Assembly (NCBI RefSeq): GCF_000424385.1 | Contig: NZ_AUJU01000004.1 | Coordinates: 62,001 to 126,000 of the forward strand | Length of the DNA: 64,000 nucleotides | Direction of reading: 5' to 3' | Source: Butyrivibrio sp. LC3010 | GTDB taxonomy: Bacteria; Bacillota; Clostridia; Lachnospirales; Lachnospiraceae | Shown: positions 25,833-35,580 of the stretch, in pieces | How the letters are laid out: every line of letters begins with the position of its first letter | Position numbering within the stretch: the first letter of the stretch is position 1 | The notes under the pieces: model-generated | The model's input: only the letters and a program-made list of their open reading frames with translations | Told to the model about the DNA's origin: nothing | The model's database searches: none | Position numbers and translations under genes: made by a program

Positions 25833-28800
25833 ATGGCAAAAGCCATTGCAGCTAGTAAAGGGGAAATGAGGAAAGCTATGAAAAATAAAACAATCAACAA
25901 GTATCTTGTAAAAACTGCAACATTGGGGCTTAGTGCAGCCATGATAATTCAGCCTGTAACAGCACTGGCTGAGGAAGCTGATGCACTTCCAAACAGTGAT
26001 CAGCAGGTTGCAGAAGGGGAAACAAACAACGAGAAAACAGAAGAAGCTTCACTTAATGAAGAGCCCTTAGCTGCAGTTGAGGAAGCTAAAGCTGCTATAG
26101 ATGCGGCTGTTAATTCAGATAAAAATATCCAGGAAGTAACTACTCCTGAAAATACTTCAGATAATGGTAACAATGAGACTTTTGATGATCAGTCTCTGAC
26201 AGATACAAATGAACAGGCACAGAACGAAGCAGCTACTGAAAATCAGGCACCTGCACAAAGCGAAATGCCTGCTGAAAATCAGGCACCTGCACAAAGCGAA
26301 ATGCCTGCTGAAAATCAGGCACCTGCACAAAGTGAAAAGCCTGCTGAAAATCAGACCTTCGTACAAAGTGAAGAACCTGCAGCAGATCAGGGAAGTGCTG
26401 AGAACGGAAATGCTGCAGACACTAAGGCATCCATAGAAAATGATATAAAGTCAGGGGATGTAGCACCTGCACAGATGGAAGTGCCGGAAGTAAATGATTC
26501 CGCTGACAATCAGGCACCACAGAATGATGCTTCTGCTGTAACAAATGACCCAGTAGACACAGAGCTCGGTAAAGCTAAGGAAGCTCTTGAAAATATTGAG
26601 AGTGATATAAATGTCCTTGATGAGAAAAATGAAAAAGCAAATAAGGCTATCAGCGCTTATGAAGAGGCAACAAATGAGGATGTCGTAGGGACTGTAGAGG
26701 TTGACAAAAATGTTGCGCAGGGCGCCGCAGGAACTGCTAAGAAGGCAAAAGAAAAAACTGATAAAGATGTAATAGATGCGAAGAATGCAGCAGATGCTGT
26801 TGAGAAAGAAGCCAAGAAGGAATATGAAACTGAACAGGCTGCAAATGAAGCAAAGAAAGAAGTAAAGAAATTTGTTGAAGAAGCCAATGATGCTGTAGAA
26901 GATGCAAAGAATCAGCTTGAAACAGCAGAGGGTGCTCTTAAGACAGCAGAGGCTTTGAAAGACAACGCAAAAGAAAAGGTTGATGCAGCTCAGACTGAAT
27001 ATGACAAGGCAGCAGAAGCTGTCAACGATGCGAAGAACGAACTTAAAGAGATTCTTGAGAAGAATGGACTTAATGATTCTGAAGATGCTGAAAATACTGG
27101 GCTTTCCGGAGATGTAAAGGCAACAATTGATGCAGCTGAGAGGGCTTATGAGAAAGCAGAGCAGAAGTTAAAGGATGCCGCGGATGATCTTGAAAAAGCT
27201 GAGAAAGCTCAGGAAAAGGCTGAAGCTAATGTAACCAAAAAAGAACAGAAGGTTCAGGATGCAAGTGAGGTGGTTTCCGAGAAAGAAGAGGAAGCCAGGG
27301 AAAAAGAAAAGGAAGCAAATAAGGCTCAGAAGAAACTTGAAAAGAGCAGCAAGGAATACGAAAATGCTAAGCAGGCAGTAGAGATTTGCGAAGAGAATGC
27401 CAAGAAATTGCAGGAAAAGGTTGATAAGGCTACTGATGAACGTGATAAGGCTCAGGACAAATATGACGCTGCTGTAAAAGATCTTGATGACGCTGCTAAA
27501 GATCTTATAAACAAATCAGATAAGTACAATAAGGCAGTTGGTGAGGTTGCTGATGCTGAGAAAACTGTAGATTCAAAGAAGAAAGATCTTGATGCTGCAA
27601 CTAAAAAATATGGTGAAAAATCTGATAATGCCAAAGCTGCTAATAAGGCATATGAGGATGCAAAGGCTGATGTAAACAACAAAAAGGCTAATGCGAAAGA
27701 AGCTAAAGCGGAACTTGACAAGGCTATCGAAGCTAAGAAAACTGCATCCGGGATTGAAGCTATAGCTGCTGAAAAATTAAAGGGCTTAGAAGACGAACTT
27801 TCCCAAAAGCAGTCAGATAAGAAAAAGGCAGATGATAATCTAAATACTGCAAAGAATGCGCAGGAAGTGGCACAGGGTGTACTTGATGATGCAATTGCAG
27901 AGCTCAAGAAGATCACCGGAGATATTGAAAATGCAGAAAATTCTGTTAAAGGTCAGGAAGACATCATAACAGGAGCAACCGAAGAGATTACTAAGCAGAA
28001 CGGAATCATCTCAGAAACTGATGGAAAAATCGGAGAAGAGAACAAAAATGTAAAAGATGCAGAAACTGCAATTGGTGAAGCAACAATAGCAAAGGATAAA
28101 GCAGAAAAAGATAAGTCCGACGCAGAGAAAGCCAAGGCAGGGTATGACAAGACTGTATCAGATCAGGAGGAGATAGAGAAAAATAAGACTGCAGAAATTG
28201 AAGGCCTTGATAAGCAAATCTCAGAAAAAACAGATGCCAAGAATGCTGCTGAAGAAATCGTAACAAATACTGAAAAGCAGATTACAGAAGAGGAAAAGAA
28301 ATTAGTTAGTAAAGAAGATCTTAAGAAATTAGAGGATGAATCTTCAACTGCTAAAGATTTGGCTGATGCTGCTAAGAGTGAATGGGATACTAAGGCAGGT
28401 GAAGCAAACGAGGCAGAGAATAATGCTTCAGAGAAAGAAAAAATAGCTCAGGAAGCAAACACGAAATTTGAGGAATCTGAGAAAGCTGTAAGTGAAGCAG
28501 AAGGAAAAGTTAGTAAAGCAGAAGAGAATCTGGAGTCAGCTAATTCGAAAAAAACCGAAGCCGAGAAAAAATTAGAAGATGCCAGTAAGGAATATAAAGG
28601 TGCAAGTGATATTGAGAAACTGATGAATGATATCACAAAGAAAGATAGCGATCGAGGGAAGTTTTTATTATGGACCGGTGAAACAGAAAATAATGTAGAA
28701 ATTGCTGAAGCTTTAATAGTTTATGATATTCTTCAAAAAAATAAAGAATTAAAAGCAACTGATTTATTCGTAGAATCAAATATTATTTTTGACCATTACA

Positions 28801-31625
28801 TTAAAGTATATGAAGTTGTAAAGAAAAAGAATAAAGTAGATTATAAGTTAATTGGCACATATGATTTCCGTACATTGGATAAAAATGGTAAGGAACTATC
28901 AGTAATAAATCGAGGAACGACGGATCATATTGAAATTTTTGATAAAAACACGAAAAAGACTGTAATAGATGAGGCTACTTTCAAGGCTGGTAATACAGAA
29001 TATCAGAAGAGTACACAAGAGGCAAGAAATGCCCTTGATGAGGCAGAAAAGCAGGTAGCAGCTGCAGAGAAAGCAAAATCAGATGCAACGAAAGAAAAGA
29101 CTGATGCTCAGAAAAAATTGGATAGTGTAATTAGCAATAATAAAAAAGTTTATCGAGAAGCACAAAAAGCTAAGCAGAATGCTGAAGACGCAAGGAAGGC
29201 TGCCACAACGGCAAGTGAAGCTGCTAAAAAAGCTGAGGAAAACTTTAATACTGAAAATGAAAAATACATTGCCGCAGCTGATAAAGTAACTAAAGCGAAT
29301 GAGAATAATAATGCGGTAAATAAGACAATTGAAGGCCTTCAGACAACTGTAAATAGCAAGAAGCAGGAGGCTCAGGGCTTAGGAGCTGATATAAATACTC
29401 TTAATACAGATAAGACTAATGCTGAGAAAGCAAAGAATGAAGCTTCAAAATTAAAGGGTGAGGCTAGTCAGAAAGCAGCTGCAGAAGGGGAGAAAATCAA
29501 ACAAGCTGACCAGGCAATAACTGATGCAAATAATAAGCTGAATGAAAACAATACAAAGAAATCAGAAGCAGAGGGTAAGATAGCTAATTATAATTCCGTT
29601 AAGAAGGCTGCTCAGGATGTGATTGATAAGCAAAATGAAATTATTGAATCAGCTAATATTGTAATCAAAGGACTTAAGAATGATATTGATTCCTATAAGA
29701 ATAGTAAGGATTCTAAAGATAAGGACATTATAAACGCCCAGGATGATCTTTTGAATAAAAAAGGAAGTCTGGCTGAATTACAGAAAGTGGCAGATGATGC
29801 AGCTGATAAGGCATCTAAAGCAGAAGCAGCAAGGAATACTGCAAATACTGAGTATGAAAAAGCAGAAAGTGATAAGGCAGCAGCTGAAAATGCGGTTGAT
29901 GAAAAGAAAAAAGCTGTAGAAACTGCTAACGGTGAAGTTAAGAAAGCAGAAAAGTCACTGAAAAAGGCAAAAAATGAAAAAGATGAAGCCGATAAGAAAC
30001 TGAAGGCTGCAGAGGATGACAAGAACAAAGCAGAAAAAGCTTATAAAAAGGCAATTAAAACCTATGGAGATAAATCTGATAAGGCTAAGGATGCAGAAAA
30101 AGAATTGAAGAAGGCTTCAGATACAGCAAAAAAAGCTTCTGAGAATCTGGATAAAATGTCAAAAGAGCTTTCAAAGAAGCAGGAAAAACTTGCAGATGCT
30201 CAAAAAGATCTTAAAAAGGCAAATAAGGAGCTTTCTAAAAAAGAAGATAAGCTCAACGATGCTAAAAAGGACTATGATAATAAACTTAAAGCCAAGAAAA
30301 AGGCAGATAAGGAATTAGAGGATGCAAACAGCGCTAAGTTTAAAGCAGATAAGGCTCTGGAAAAAGCTAACTCAGCTCTTACAAAAGCTAATGAAAAAAT
30401 GTCAGATGCAAATGAGGCTGCTAAAAAGCTTGCAGAAGCTAAGGATATCGCAGAAAAGAAGCGTGATGCTGTTAAAGAAGCAAGAGACAAGGTACTGGCT
30501 CTTGCAGAAGAACTTAGAAAGCTTCAGGCTAGTGCAGGTGTTAGCTCCAAGGCTCTTGATGATATGAAAGAGGATTACAACGAAGCACTTAAGAGCTATA
30601 ACAGCGCAAAAGAAAGTGCTAAGGAAGCGGCAAAAAACGTTGATCTTGCAAAGAAGGAAGCTGAAAGAGCAGAGGATGCTTACAATGCTGAGGGTAGCTT
30701 CAAAGTTGTAGCAACCATTGATGATAATAGTGCTGATGATAACCAGCAGGGCAATGGTTCAGGCGAAACTGAGCAGGGTAACGGTTCAGATGTCGCTGAT
30801 CAAAATGGTAATGATGTGATTGCTAATCCTTCTAATGGAACTGGAAATAACGAATCTGATAGCAACGATTTACAGAACAATAGCGGAATTGTTGATAATG
30901 GTTCAGGCAGTAACGTAAGTGATAGCACCGGAAGTGCTTCACCTGTTGTAGCAGGCGAATCTGAGCAGGTTAATAACGAAACTTCAAATAACGAAACTTC
31001 AAATACCGAAACTTCAAATAACGCATCAGATGAAAATGTCTCTGATAATAAGAAGGATAAAAAGAATAAGAAGTCAAAGAAGGCTACTTCAAATAATGTA
31101 AATAATGATAGCAATCAGACTTCTGATCCGGAAAGCTCAAACGATAATGACTCTGTATCAGTTCAGGCTAAAAATTCTGATAAGGTAAACAGCACTACTG
31201 ATAACAATACTTCTGGTAATACAACTAAGACTTTAGATGAGAAGCCTGCAGTACTCGGAGTAAGAAGAGAGAGAACACCCGGAGTTATTTCAGCAAAAGC
31301 AGCAGATAATGATTCTGCAAACACTGAGTCTGAAACTGTTGTTGCAGAAACTACAGATGCTGCAAATGAGATTGCAGAAGCTGAAGAAGCAGCAATAGAA
31401 GAGACAAAGAACGAGATAGCTGACATTGACGGAAGTGTAGAAGATAATGCTGAAGGAAAGACAACAGAAATTAAAGACGAGAATACAGCAAAATCAGATG
31501 CTCCTGCAAATGATTCCAAGCCATATTGGCTCCTTGCATTGCTTGGTGTAGTTGGTATCGGCTCCGGTGTTGCAATTGGCAATCAGGCTAAGAAAAAGAA
31601 GGCTACCAGGAAGGCAGACAAATAA
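25833..31625 (+). CDS. Giant Ala/Lys/Glu coiled-coil surface protein with non-LPXTG C-terminal anchor
   Basis: A 1930-aa secreted protein. The ATG at 25833 is given, but an in-frame ATG at 25878 has a better spaced AGGA and leaves a cleaner signal peptide (MKNKTINKYLVKTATLGLSA ... VTALA). An acidic region with 12-aa repeats comes first. Residues about 250-1620 are long Ala/Lys/Asp/Glu coiled coils (AEKAKKEAxxAxDKA type), reminiscent of M-protein or SMC-like rods. A non-coiled island at about 925-1050 (FLLWTGETENNVEIAEALIV, DYKLIGTYDFRTLD) interrupts the rod. The tail is Asn/Ser-rich, has VLGVRRERTPG, and ends with a membrane segment (WLLALLGVVGIGSGVAI) and a KKKKATRKADK tail but no LPXTG. Monocistronic by position. 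Surface fibre or S-layer-like role is inferred; function unknown. Confidence 0.75.
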   Translation: MAKAIAASKGEMRKAMKNKTINKYLVKTATLGLSAAMIIQPVTALAEEADALPNSDQQVAEGETNNEKTEEASLNEEPLAAVEEAKAAIDAAVNSDKNIQEVTTPENTSDNGNNETFDDQSLTDTNEQAQNEAATENQAPAQSEMPAENQAPAQSEMPAENQAPAQSEKPAENQTFVQSEEPAADQGSAENGNAADTKASIENDIKSGDVAPAQMEVPEVNDSADNQAPQNDASAVTNDPVDTELGKAKEALENIESDINVLDEKNEKANKAISAYEEATNEDVVGTVEVDKNVAQGAAGTAKKAKEKTDKDVIDAKNAADAVEKEAKKEYETEQAANEAKKEVKKFVEEANDAVEDAKNQLETAEGALKTAEALKDNAKEKVDAAQTEYDKAAEAVNDAKNELKEILEKNGLNDSEDAENTGLSGDVKATIDAAERAYEKAEQKLKDAADDLEKAEKAQEKAEANVTKKEQKVQDASEVVSEKEEEAREKEKEANKAQKKLEKSSKEYENAKQAVEICEENAKKLQEKVDKATDERDKAQDKYDAAVKDLDDAAKDLINKSDKYNKAVGEVADAEKTVDSKKKDLDAATKKYGEKSDNAKAANKAYEDAKADVNNKKANAKEAKAELDKAIEAKKTASGIEAIAAEKLKGLEDELSQKQSDKKKADDNLNTAKNAQEVAQGVLDDAIAELKKITGDIENAENSVKGQEDIITGATEEITKQNGIISETDGKIGEENKNVKDAETAIGEATIAKDKAEKDKSDAEKAKAGYDKTVSDQEEIEKNKTAEIEGLDKQISEKTDAKNAAEEIVTNTEKQITEEEKKLVSKEDLKKLEDESSTAKDLADAAKSEWDTKAGEANEAENNASEKEKIAQEANTKFEESEKAVSEAEGKVSKAEENLESANSKKTEAEKKLEDASKEYKGASDIEKLMNDITKKDSDRGKFLLWTGETENNVEIAEALIVYDILQKNKELKATDLFVESNIIFDHYIKVYEVVKKKNKVDYKLIGTYDFRTLDKNGKELSVINRGTTDHIEIFDKNTKKTVIDEATFKAGNTEYQKSTQEARNALDEAEKQVAAAEKAKSDATKEKTDAQKKLDSVISNNKKVYREAQKAKQNAEDARKAATTASEAAKKAEENFNTENEKYIAAADKVTKANENNNAVNKTIEGLQTTVNSKKQEAQGLGADINTLNTDKTNAEKAKNEASKLKGEASQKAAAEGEKIKQADQAITDANNKLNENNTKKSEAEGKIANYNSVKKAAQDVIDKQNEIIESANIVIKGLKNDIDSYKNSKDSKDKDIINAQDDLLNKKGSLAELQKVADDAADKASKAEAARNTANTEYEKAESDKAAAENAVDEKKKAVETANGEVKKAEKSLKKAKNEKDEADKKLKAAEDDKNKAEKAYKKAIKTYGDKSDKAKDAEKELKKASDTAKKASENLDKMSKELSKKQEKLADAQKDLKKANKELSKKEDKLNDAKKDYDNKLKAKKKADKELEDANSAKFKADKALEKANSALTKANEKMSDANEAAKKLAEAKDIAEKKRDAVKEARDKVLALAEELRKLQASAGVSSKALDDMKEDYNEALKSYNSAKESAKEAAKNVDLAKKEAERAEDAYNAEGSFKVVATIDDNSADDNQQGNGSGETEQGNGSDVADQNGNDVIANPSNGTGNNESDSNDLQNNSGIVDNGSGSNVSDSTGSASPVVAGESEQVNNETSNNETSNTETSNNASDENVSDNKKDKKNKKSKKATSNNVNNDSNQTSDPESSNDNDSVSVQAKNSDKVNSTTDNNTSGNTTKTLDEKPAVLGVRRERTPGVISAKAADNDSANTESETVVAETTDAANEIAEAEEAAIEETKNEIADIDGSVEDNAEGKTTEIKDENTAKSDAPANDSKPYWLLALLGVVGIGSGVAIGNQAKKKKATRKADK
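26238..26381 (+). repeat. 36-nt in-frame tandem repeat, 4 copies
   Basis: Units of 36 nt encode ENQAPAQSEMPA. Units 1 and 2 are identical, unit 3 differs at a few bases and unit 4 is diverged. Same unit length as the 831-974 repeat but a different sequence. Confidence 0.9.
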
Positions 31626-31751
31626 TAAAAGTTCAAATTTTAGCAAGCATATAGTCGAGTTAATATAAAACAGCTACACTAGGGGGCTAAGTACTCTACT
31701 ACAAGCAAGACAAGAGTTTGTATAATCTGAATAAGTATTCTACAAAAGAGA

Positions 31752-31777
31752 AAGGACTCCGCGTAAACGGAGTCCTT
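31752..31777. terminator. Convergent terminator
   Basis: AAGGACTCCG / CGGAGTCCTT stem with a 6-nt loop, between the convergent coiled-coil protein and LRR protein genes. T-rich sequence follows better on the minus strand (TTTCTCTTTT), so it mainly ends the LRR gene. Confidence 0.8.
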
Positions 31778-31803
31778 ATTGTTATCTATTGCTATACTAA
31801 AAA

Positions 31804-32487
31804 TCAATCATCTTCATCTTCGTCATCGATGTCATCATAAGAGGTTGCTTTTGCGCCGCGAGACTTGAAGAATGAAGCAAGCTTCTTGGCACGACTTGTT
31901 GAAGTAGCATAAACTTTAACGTTCTTTACGTTCTTGAAAGCGTTCTTTCCAACAGCGCTCTTCTTAGTGATTTTTGTAGATGTTGTTTTGAAAGTTTTAA
32001 GATTCTTGCAGTTGTAGAATGCCTTTTTACCAATTTTCTTGATATCGGGATCCTGAATCTGGATAGTCTTTAATTTTGTGCAGCCGCTGAAGCAGGACTC
32101 AGGAATTTCGGTAATATCAGAATCATTGATCTGAACCCATGTAAGATTCTTTCTGCCATTAAAGGCACCGGCCTGAATACCCTTGGTTCTGTAATAAGCG
32201 CCATCAGGAGCAGTAATGTTTGCCTGAATAACGATTTTCTTAGCGTCGTCCTTGCAGCCAACTACGATAACTTCGCCGGCTTTGTCTTCACTTGTTCCTG
32301 TAGGAACTTTGGTTACCTTGTACATAACGGACTTAGCAAGTTCGCCATTACCTGAGCTCTTCTCATTGTAGAACTCATGACCTTTCTCGTAAAACTCGTC
32401 CTTTGCGCTGGCCTTCACACCTACTGTAACGGTAACTGCCATGGCTAATGCCATAAGCGCCAATCCTAACTTTTTATTCCCCTTCAT
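31804..32487 (-). CDS. Secreted leucine-rich-repeat protein (LRR_5/BspA type)
   Basis: A 227-aa protein with a signal peptide (MKGNKKLGLALMALAMAVTV, cleavage near KASA). An N-terminal beta-rich part of about 75 residues is followed by three to four BspA-like repeats of 22-24 residues (IQAGAFNGRKNLTWVQI, IPESCFSGCTKLKTIQI, IGKKAFYNCKNLKTFKT, VGKNAFKNVKNVKVYA). It ends in a very acidic tail (DDIDDEDEDD). There is no sorting signal or membrane anchor, so it is probably released or held by charge. LRR_5 repeats occur in surface proteins of gut bacteria and protists and usually mediate binding. RBS AAAGGAGA. Monocistronic. Confidence 0.85.
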   Translation of the reverse strand: MKGNKKLGLALMALAMAVTVTVGVKASAKDEFYEKGHEFYNEKSSGNGELAKSVMYKVTKVPTGTSEDKAGEVIVVGCKDDAKKIVIQANITAPDGAYYRTKGIQAGAFNGRKNLTWVQINDSDITEIPESCFSGCTKLKTIQIQDPDIKKIGKKAFYNCKNLKTFKTTSTKITKKSAVGKNAFKNVKNVKVYATSTSRAKKLASFFKSRGAKATSYDDIDDEDEDD

Positions 32488-32644
32488 AAATATAAATCTC
32501 CTTTCTCTTTTAGAAAAATTTTACTAATATTTTTTAATTATAGCACAAATTCACAGATAACAATGCTCACAAAATGTAATTTTATGGCACTAATCAGATG
32601 TAAGAGCTATAATATAGACAGAATGTTTTGTTGGAGGGGAATTT

Positions 32645-34153
32645 ATGCACAGAGAAAGTGGAATTCTTATGCCAATTTTTTCGTTGGCATCTAATTTTGG
32701 CATTGGTTGTTTTTCAAAAGAAGCGTATGATTTTGTGGATTTTCTGCAAAAGGCTTACCAAGGGTATTGGCAGATACTTCCTATAGGACCTACCGGTTTT
32801 GGAAACTCACCTTATCAGCCGATTTCAGCATTTGCAGGTAATCCATATTTTATATCTCTTGAAGGACTCATAGAAGACGGAATTCTGACCTGGGATGATA
32901 TAAATGGAGTAGATTTCGGGAACGATATCGAGCGCGTTGATTATGGAAAGTTATATGAGAACCGCCAGCCTATTCTAAAAAAAGCATACGAGAATTTCCT
33001 GCAAAAAGGTGAACTGAAGGAATTCAAAGAGTATCAGAAAGAGCAAAAATACTGGCTGGAAGATTATGCTCTGTATGTTGCAATAAAGGAAGATCAGGGT
33101 GGAAAATCCTGGCTTGAATGGCCAAAGGAGTTAAAACAGAGAGATTCAAAGGCTCTTGAAAAAGCAAAAAAAGAGTTCAAGGATGAAATTGAATTTATCT
33201 TCTTTGAGCAGTTTAAGTTTGACGAGCAGTGGAGAAAGCTTCATAAATATGCTGCAAAGCATGGCGTCAAAATAATAGGAGATTTGCCTTTTTATGTTGC
33301 CATGGACAGCGCAGACAGCTGGTCACATCCTGAAGTATTTAAAATGGACAAGGATCTTACACCAAAGTCTGTAGCAGGCTGTCCTCCTGATGCTTTTTCA
33401 GCAGACGGACAGCTTTGGGGCAATCCTGTTTATGACTGGGAGGCTCTCAAAAAGAATGGCTATTCCTGGTGGGTTCGCAGGATTGAGAGAAATTATGAAT
33501 GGTTTGATGTTATTCGTATCGATCATTTTCATGGTTTTGCTGAGTATTACGAGGTTCCTTACGGTGATGAAACTGCCAAAAACGGAAAACAGATGAAAGG
33601 ACCCGGAATGGATCTTTTCAGAGCTCTTGAGAAAAAACTTGGGAAGTTGAATATGATAGCTGAAGATCTTGGGAATACCACAGAGGAAAACATGAAGCTC
33701 CTTGCGGATTCAGGATTCCCCGGAATGAAGGTACTTCAGTATGGCTTTACCAGCTGGGACAGCATGTATGTTAATCACCGCCATATCAACAACTGTGTGG
33801 TTTATACAGGAACGCATGACAATACTCCAACCTTTGCGTGGGTACAGGAAATATCCGAAGGTGAACGTGATTTTACAAGAAGGTATATTAATTCTATAAA
33901 TACCGATTACGGAGCTTTTGTCTGGGATATTATCAGAGAGGCCTACAGATCAGTAGCAGATTTATGCATAGTGCCTTTGCAGGATTATCTTTGCAAGGGA
34001 AGAGAGGCGAGAATTAACACACCGGGAACCTCTGAAGAAAACTGGCAGTGGAGACTTACACCTAATTATCTGTCTGAAGATCTTGCAAACAGCATAAGAC
34101 TGATGACTGAGACATACAGCAGAGTACCACTTCCGCCTAAGGCTGATGACTGA
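32645..34153 (+). CDS. malQ: 4-alpha-glucanotransferase (amylomaltase, GH77)
   Basis: A 502-aa cytoplasmic enzyme that transfers alpha-1,4-glucan segments between maltodextrins, consistent with the starch-acting amylase encoded nearby. GH77 signatures are clear: GILMPIFSLASNFGIGCF, QILPIGPTGFGNSPYQ, IGDLPFYVAMDSADSW, the nucleophile region VIRIDHFHGF, the acid/base Glu in NMIAEDLGN, and YTGTHDNTPTF. RBS TTGGAGGGG; a TATAAT lies at 32608-32613. The last codons have been altered: a 43-bp tandem duplication (34100-34185) shifts the frame so that this copy ends ...PLPPKADD, whereas the duplicate reads ...PLPPKAEATE in the next frame. The catalytic domain is untouched. Confidence 0.95.
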   Translation: MHRESGILMPIFSLASNFGIGCFSKEAYDFVDFLQKAYQGYWQILPIGPTGFGNSPYQPISAFAGNPYFISLEGLIEDGILTWDDINGVDFGNDIERVDYGKLYENRQPILKKAYENFLQKGELKEFKEYQKEQKYWLEDYALYVAIKEDQGGKSWLEWPKELKQRDSKALEKAKKEFKDEIEFIFFEQFKFDEQWRKLHKYAAKHGVKIIGDLPFYVAMDSADSWSHPEVFKMDKDLTPKSVAGCPPDAFSADGQLWGNPVYDWEALKKNGYSWWVRRIERNYEWFDVIRIDHFHGFAEYYEVPYGDETAKNGKQMKGPGMDLFRALEKKLGKLNMIAEDLGNTTEENMKLLADSGFPGMKVLQYGFTSWDSMYVNHRHINNCVVYTGTHDNTPTFAWVQEISEGERDFTRRYINSINTDYGAFVWDIIREAYRSVADLCIVPLQDYLCKGREARINTPGTSEENWQWRLTPNYLSEDLANSIRLMTETYSRVPLPPKADD

Positions 34154-34185
34154 GACCTACAGCAGATTACCACTTCCGCCTAAGG
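34100..34185 (+). repeat. 43-bp tandem duplication across the malQ stop
   Basis: 34100-34142 and 34143-34185 are 41/43 identical (both start CTGATGACTGAGAC). Because 43 is not a multiple of 3, the second copy is out of frame and the old stop after GAAGCTACTGAG is bypassed by a new TGA inside the repeat. Confidence 0.93.
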
Positions 34186-34211
34186 CTGAAGCTACTGAGT
34201 AAAACAAAAAT

Positions 34212-34256
34212 AGCTCGCACTCGACGCGATAATATCGAGCCAAGTGCGGGCTTTTT
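34212..34256. terminator. Bidirectional terminator between malQ and hflX
   Basis: AGCTCGCACT / AGTGCGGGCT outer stem with an inner CTCGA/TCGAG, followed by TTTTT on + and A-rich sequence on the other side. It ends malQ and the convergent hflX. Confidence 0.85.
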
Positions 34257-35580
34257 ATATTGTATAAATTTGGTATTTTTTAGCCATTTTCTTGCTGCAT
34301 TTAAGTATGAGGTGCGTTCCTTTTTCAGTATATTCAGTCTCTGAAACTTCAGAACGCGAAGTGATGTCAAAAAGTGCAGCACCATCAGAGTAGGGAATTA
34401 CAAATTCGCAATCTATTTTCTCACCTTCCAAGGTATGCTCAATAAGAGTAGTCAGTTCATCAAGTCCTATAGCATTTTCTGCGGACATATAAATCCTATC
34501 GTCACGGACATGGGGAATCTTCATGGCGGTGTGCTCTGAGTTCCCGACAACCAGATCAGCCTTGTTGAACACATATATTATAGGTATCTGAGAAGCGCCT
34601 ATATCTCGCAGAGTCTTCTCTGTGACTTCGATATGAGTCATATAATCCGGATCTGAAAAATCAATAACCTCAAGCAGGAGATCAGCATATATGGCTTCCT
34701 GAAGCGTGGACCTGAAGGCTTTTACCAGCGTTGTCGGAAGTTCATTGATAAAACCGACGGTGTCAGATAAGAGAAACGGTCTGTGGCCCGGAAGATCTAT
34801 TCTTCTTACTGTGGTATCAAGGGTCGCAAAAAGCATATCCTTCTGCATGACTTTTTTATTTTCTTTTTCCTCAATATGGCTTGCATCAAGAAATGAATTG
34901 AGAAGAGTGGACTTACCTGCATTCGTGTAGCCAACTAATGAAATGCGTGGGATGTCTGAATTCATTCGTTTTGATCTCTGAGTATCCCTTTCACGTTCTA
35001 TGGTTTCAAGCTCTCTTCTGAGTTCTGCACATCGCTGTTCGATTCGGCGTCTGTCCAGCTCAAGCTTCTTTTCGCCGGCACCCTTATTGGAGAGTCTGCC
35101 GCTGCCGCCACCCTGACGGCTTAGTTCTGTTCTCATACCTGCAAGTCTTGGCAGCATAAACTGAAGCTGTGCATATTCAACCTGCATGCGGGCTTCTCTG
35201 GTTCTGGCTCTTTTCGCAAAAATCTGTAAAATGAGTCCGGTGCGGTCGATGACTTCAGTATCAAGGATTCTCTCAAGATTTCTTAGCTGAATAGGAGAGA
35301 GGGTATCACCGAAAATAATGATATCTGCATCAAGCATGCTGATGAGGTTTTTCAGCTCCTCAACCTTACCGCTTCCAATGAAAGTTGCATGGTCAGGATG
35401 AGGAAGTGTCTGTGTGATCGTCATAGCAGGTTCAAGGTCACAAGCCTTAGTAAGAGCAGAAAGCTCACTCATGGAGCGGTCAAAGGAACCGGTGTCTCTG
35501 TCACTTGTTGAAAGCCCCACCAGGATGGCCTTGGGAATTCCTGTATATTCTGTTGTATCATAAGTTGTAGTATTGTTCAT
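34255..35580 (-). CDS. hflX: GTPase HflX (ribosome-splitting/rescue factor)
   Basis: A 441-aa TRAFAC GTPase that binds the 50S subunit and splits stalled or hibernating ribosomes under stress. The N-terminal HflX domain shows FIGSGKVEEL and DTLSPIQLRNLE. A helical linker has the glycine-rich loop RQGGGSGRLSNKGAGEKKLE typical of the family. The G domain follows with GYTNAGKSTL (Walker A), FATLDTTVRRIDLP (switch I), SDTVGFINELP (G3), VFNKADLV (G4) and MSAEN (G5). The C-terminal domain is short. Standard length. Monocistronic. The 299 nt upstream (35581-35879) hold no gene. Confidence 0.97.
   Translation of the reverse strand: MNNTTTYDTTEYTGIPKAILVGLSTSDRDTGSFDRSMSELSALTKACDLEPAMTITQTLPHPDHATFIGSGKVEELKNLISMLDADIIIFGDTLSPIQLRNLERILDTEVIDRTGLILQIFAKRARTREARMQVEYAQLQFMLPRLAGMRTELSRQGGGSGRLSNKGAGEKKLELDRRRIEQRCAELRRELETIERERDTQRSKRMNSDIPRISLVGYTNAGKSTLLNSFLDASHIEEKENKKVMQKDMLFATLDTTVRRIDLPGHRPFLLSDTVGFINELPTTLVKAFRSTLQEAIYADLLLEVIDFSDPDYMTHIEVTEKTLRDIGASQIPIIYVFNKADLVVGNSEHTAMKIPHVRDDRIYMSAENAIGLDELTTLIEHTLEGEKIDCEFVIPYSDGAALFDITSRSEVSETEYTEKGTHLILKCSKKMAKKYQIYTI

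Noticed and set aside
26238..26381. CRISPR-like periodic repeat
   Set aside because: The 36-nt units are contiguous with no spacers and are in frame within a surface-protein gene; no cas genes are present.
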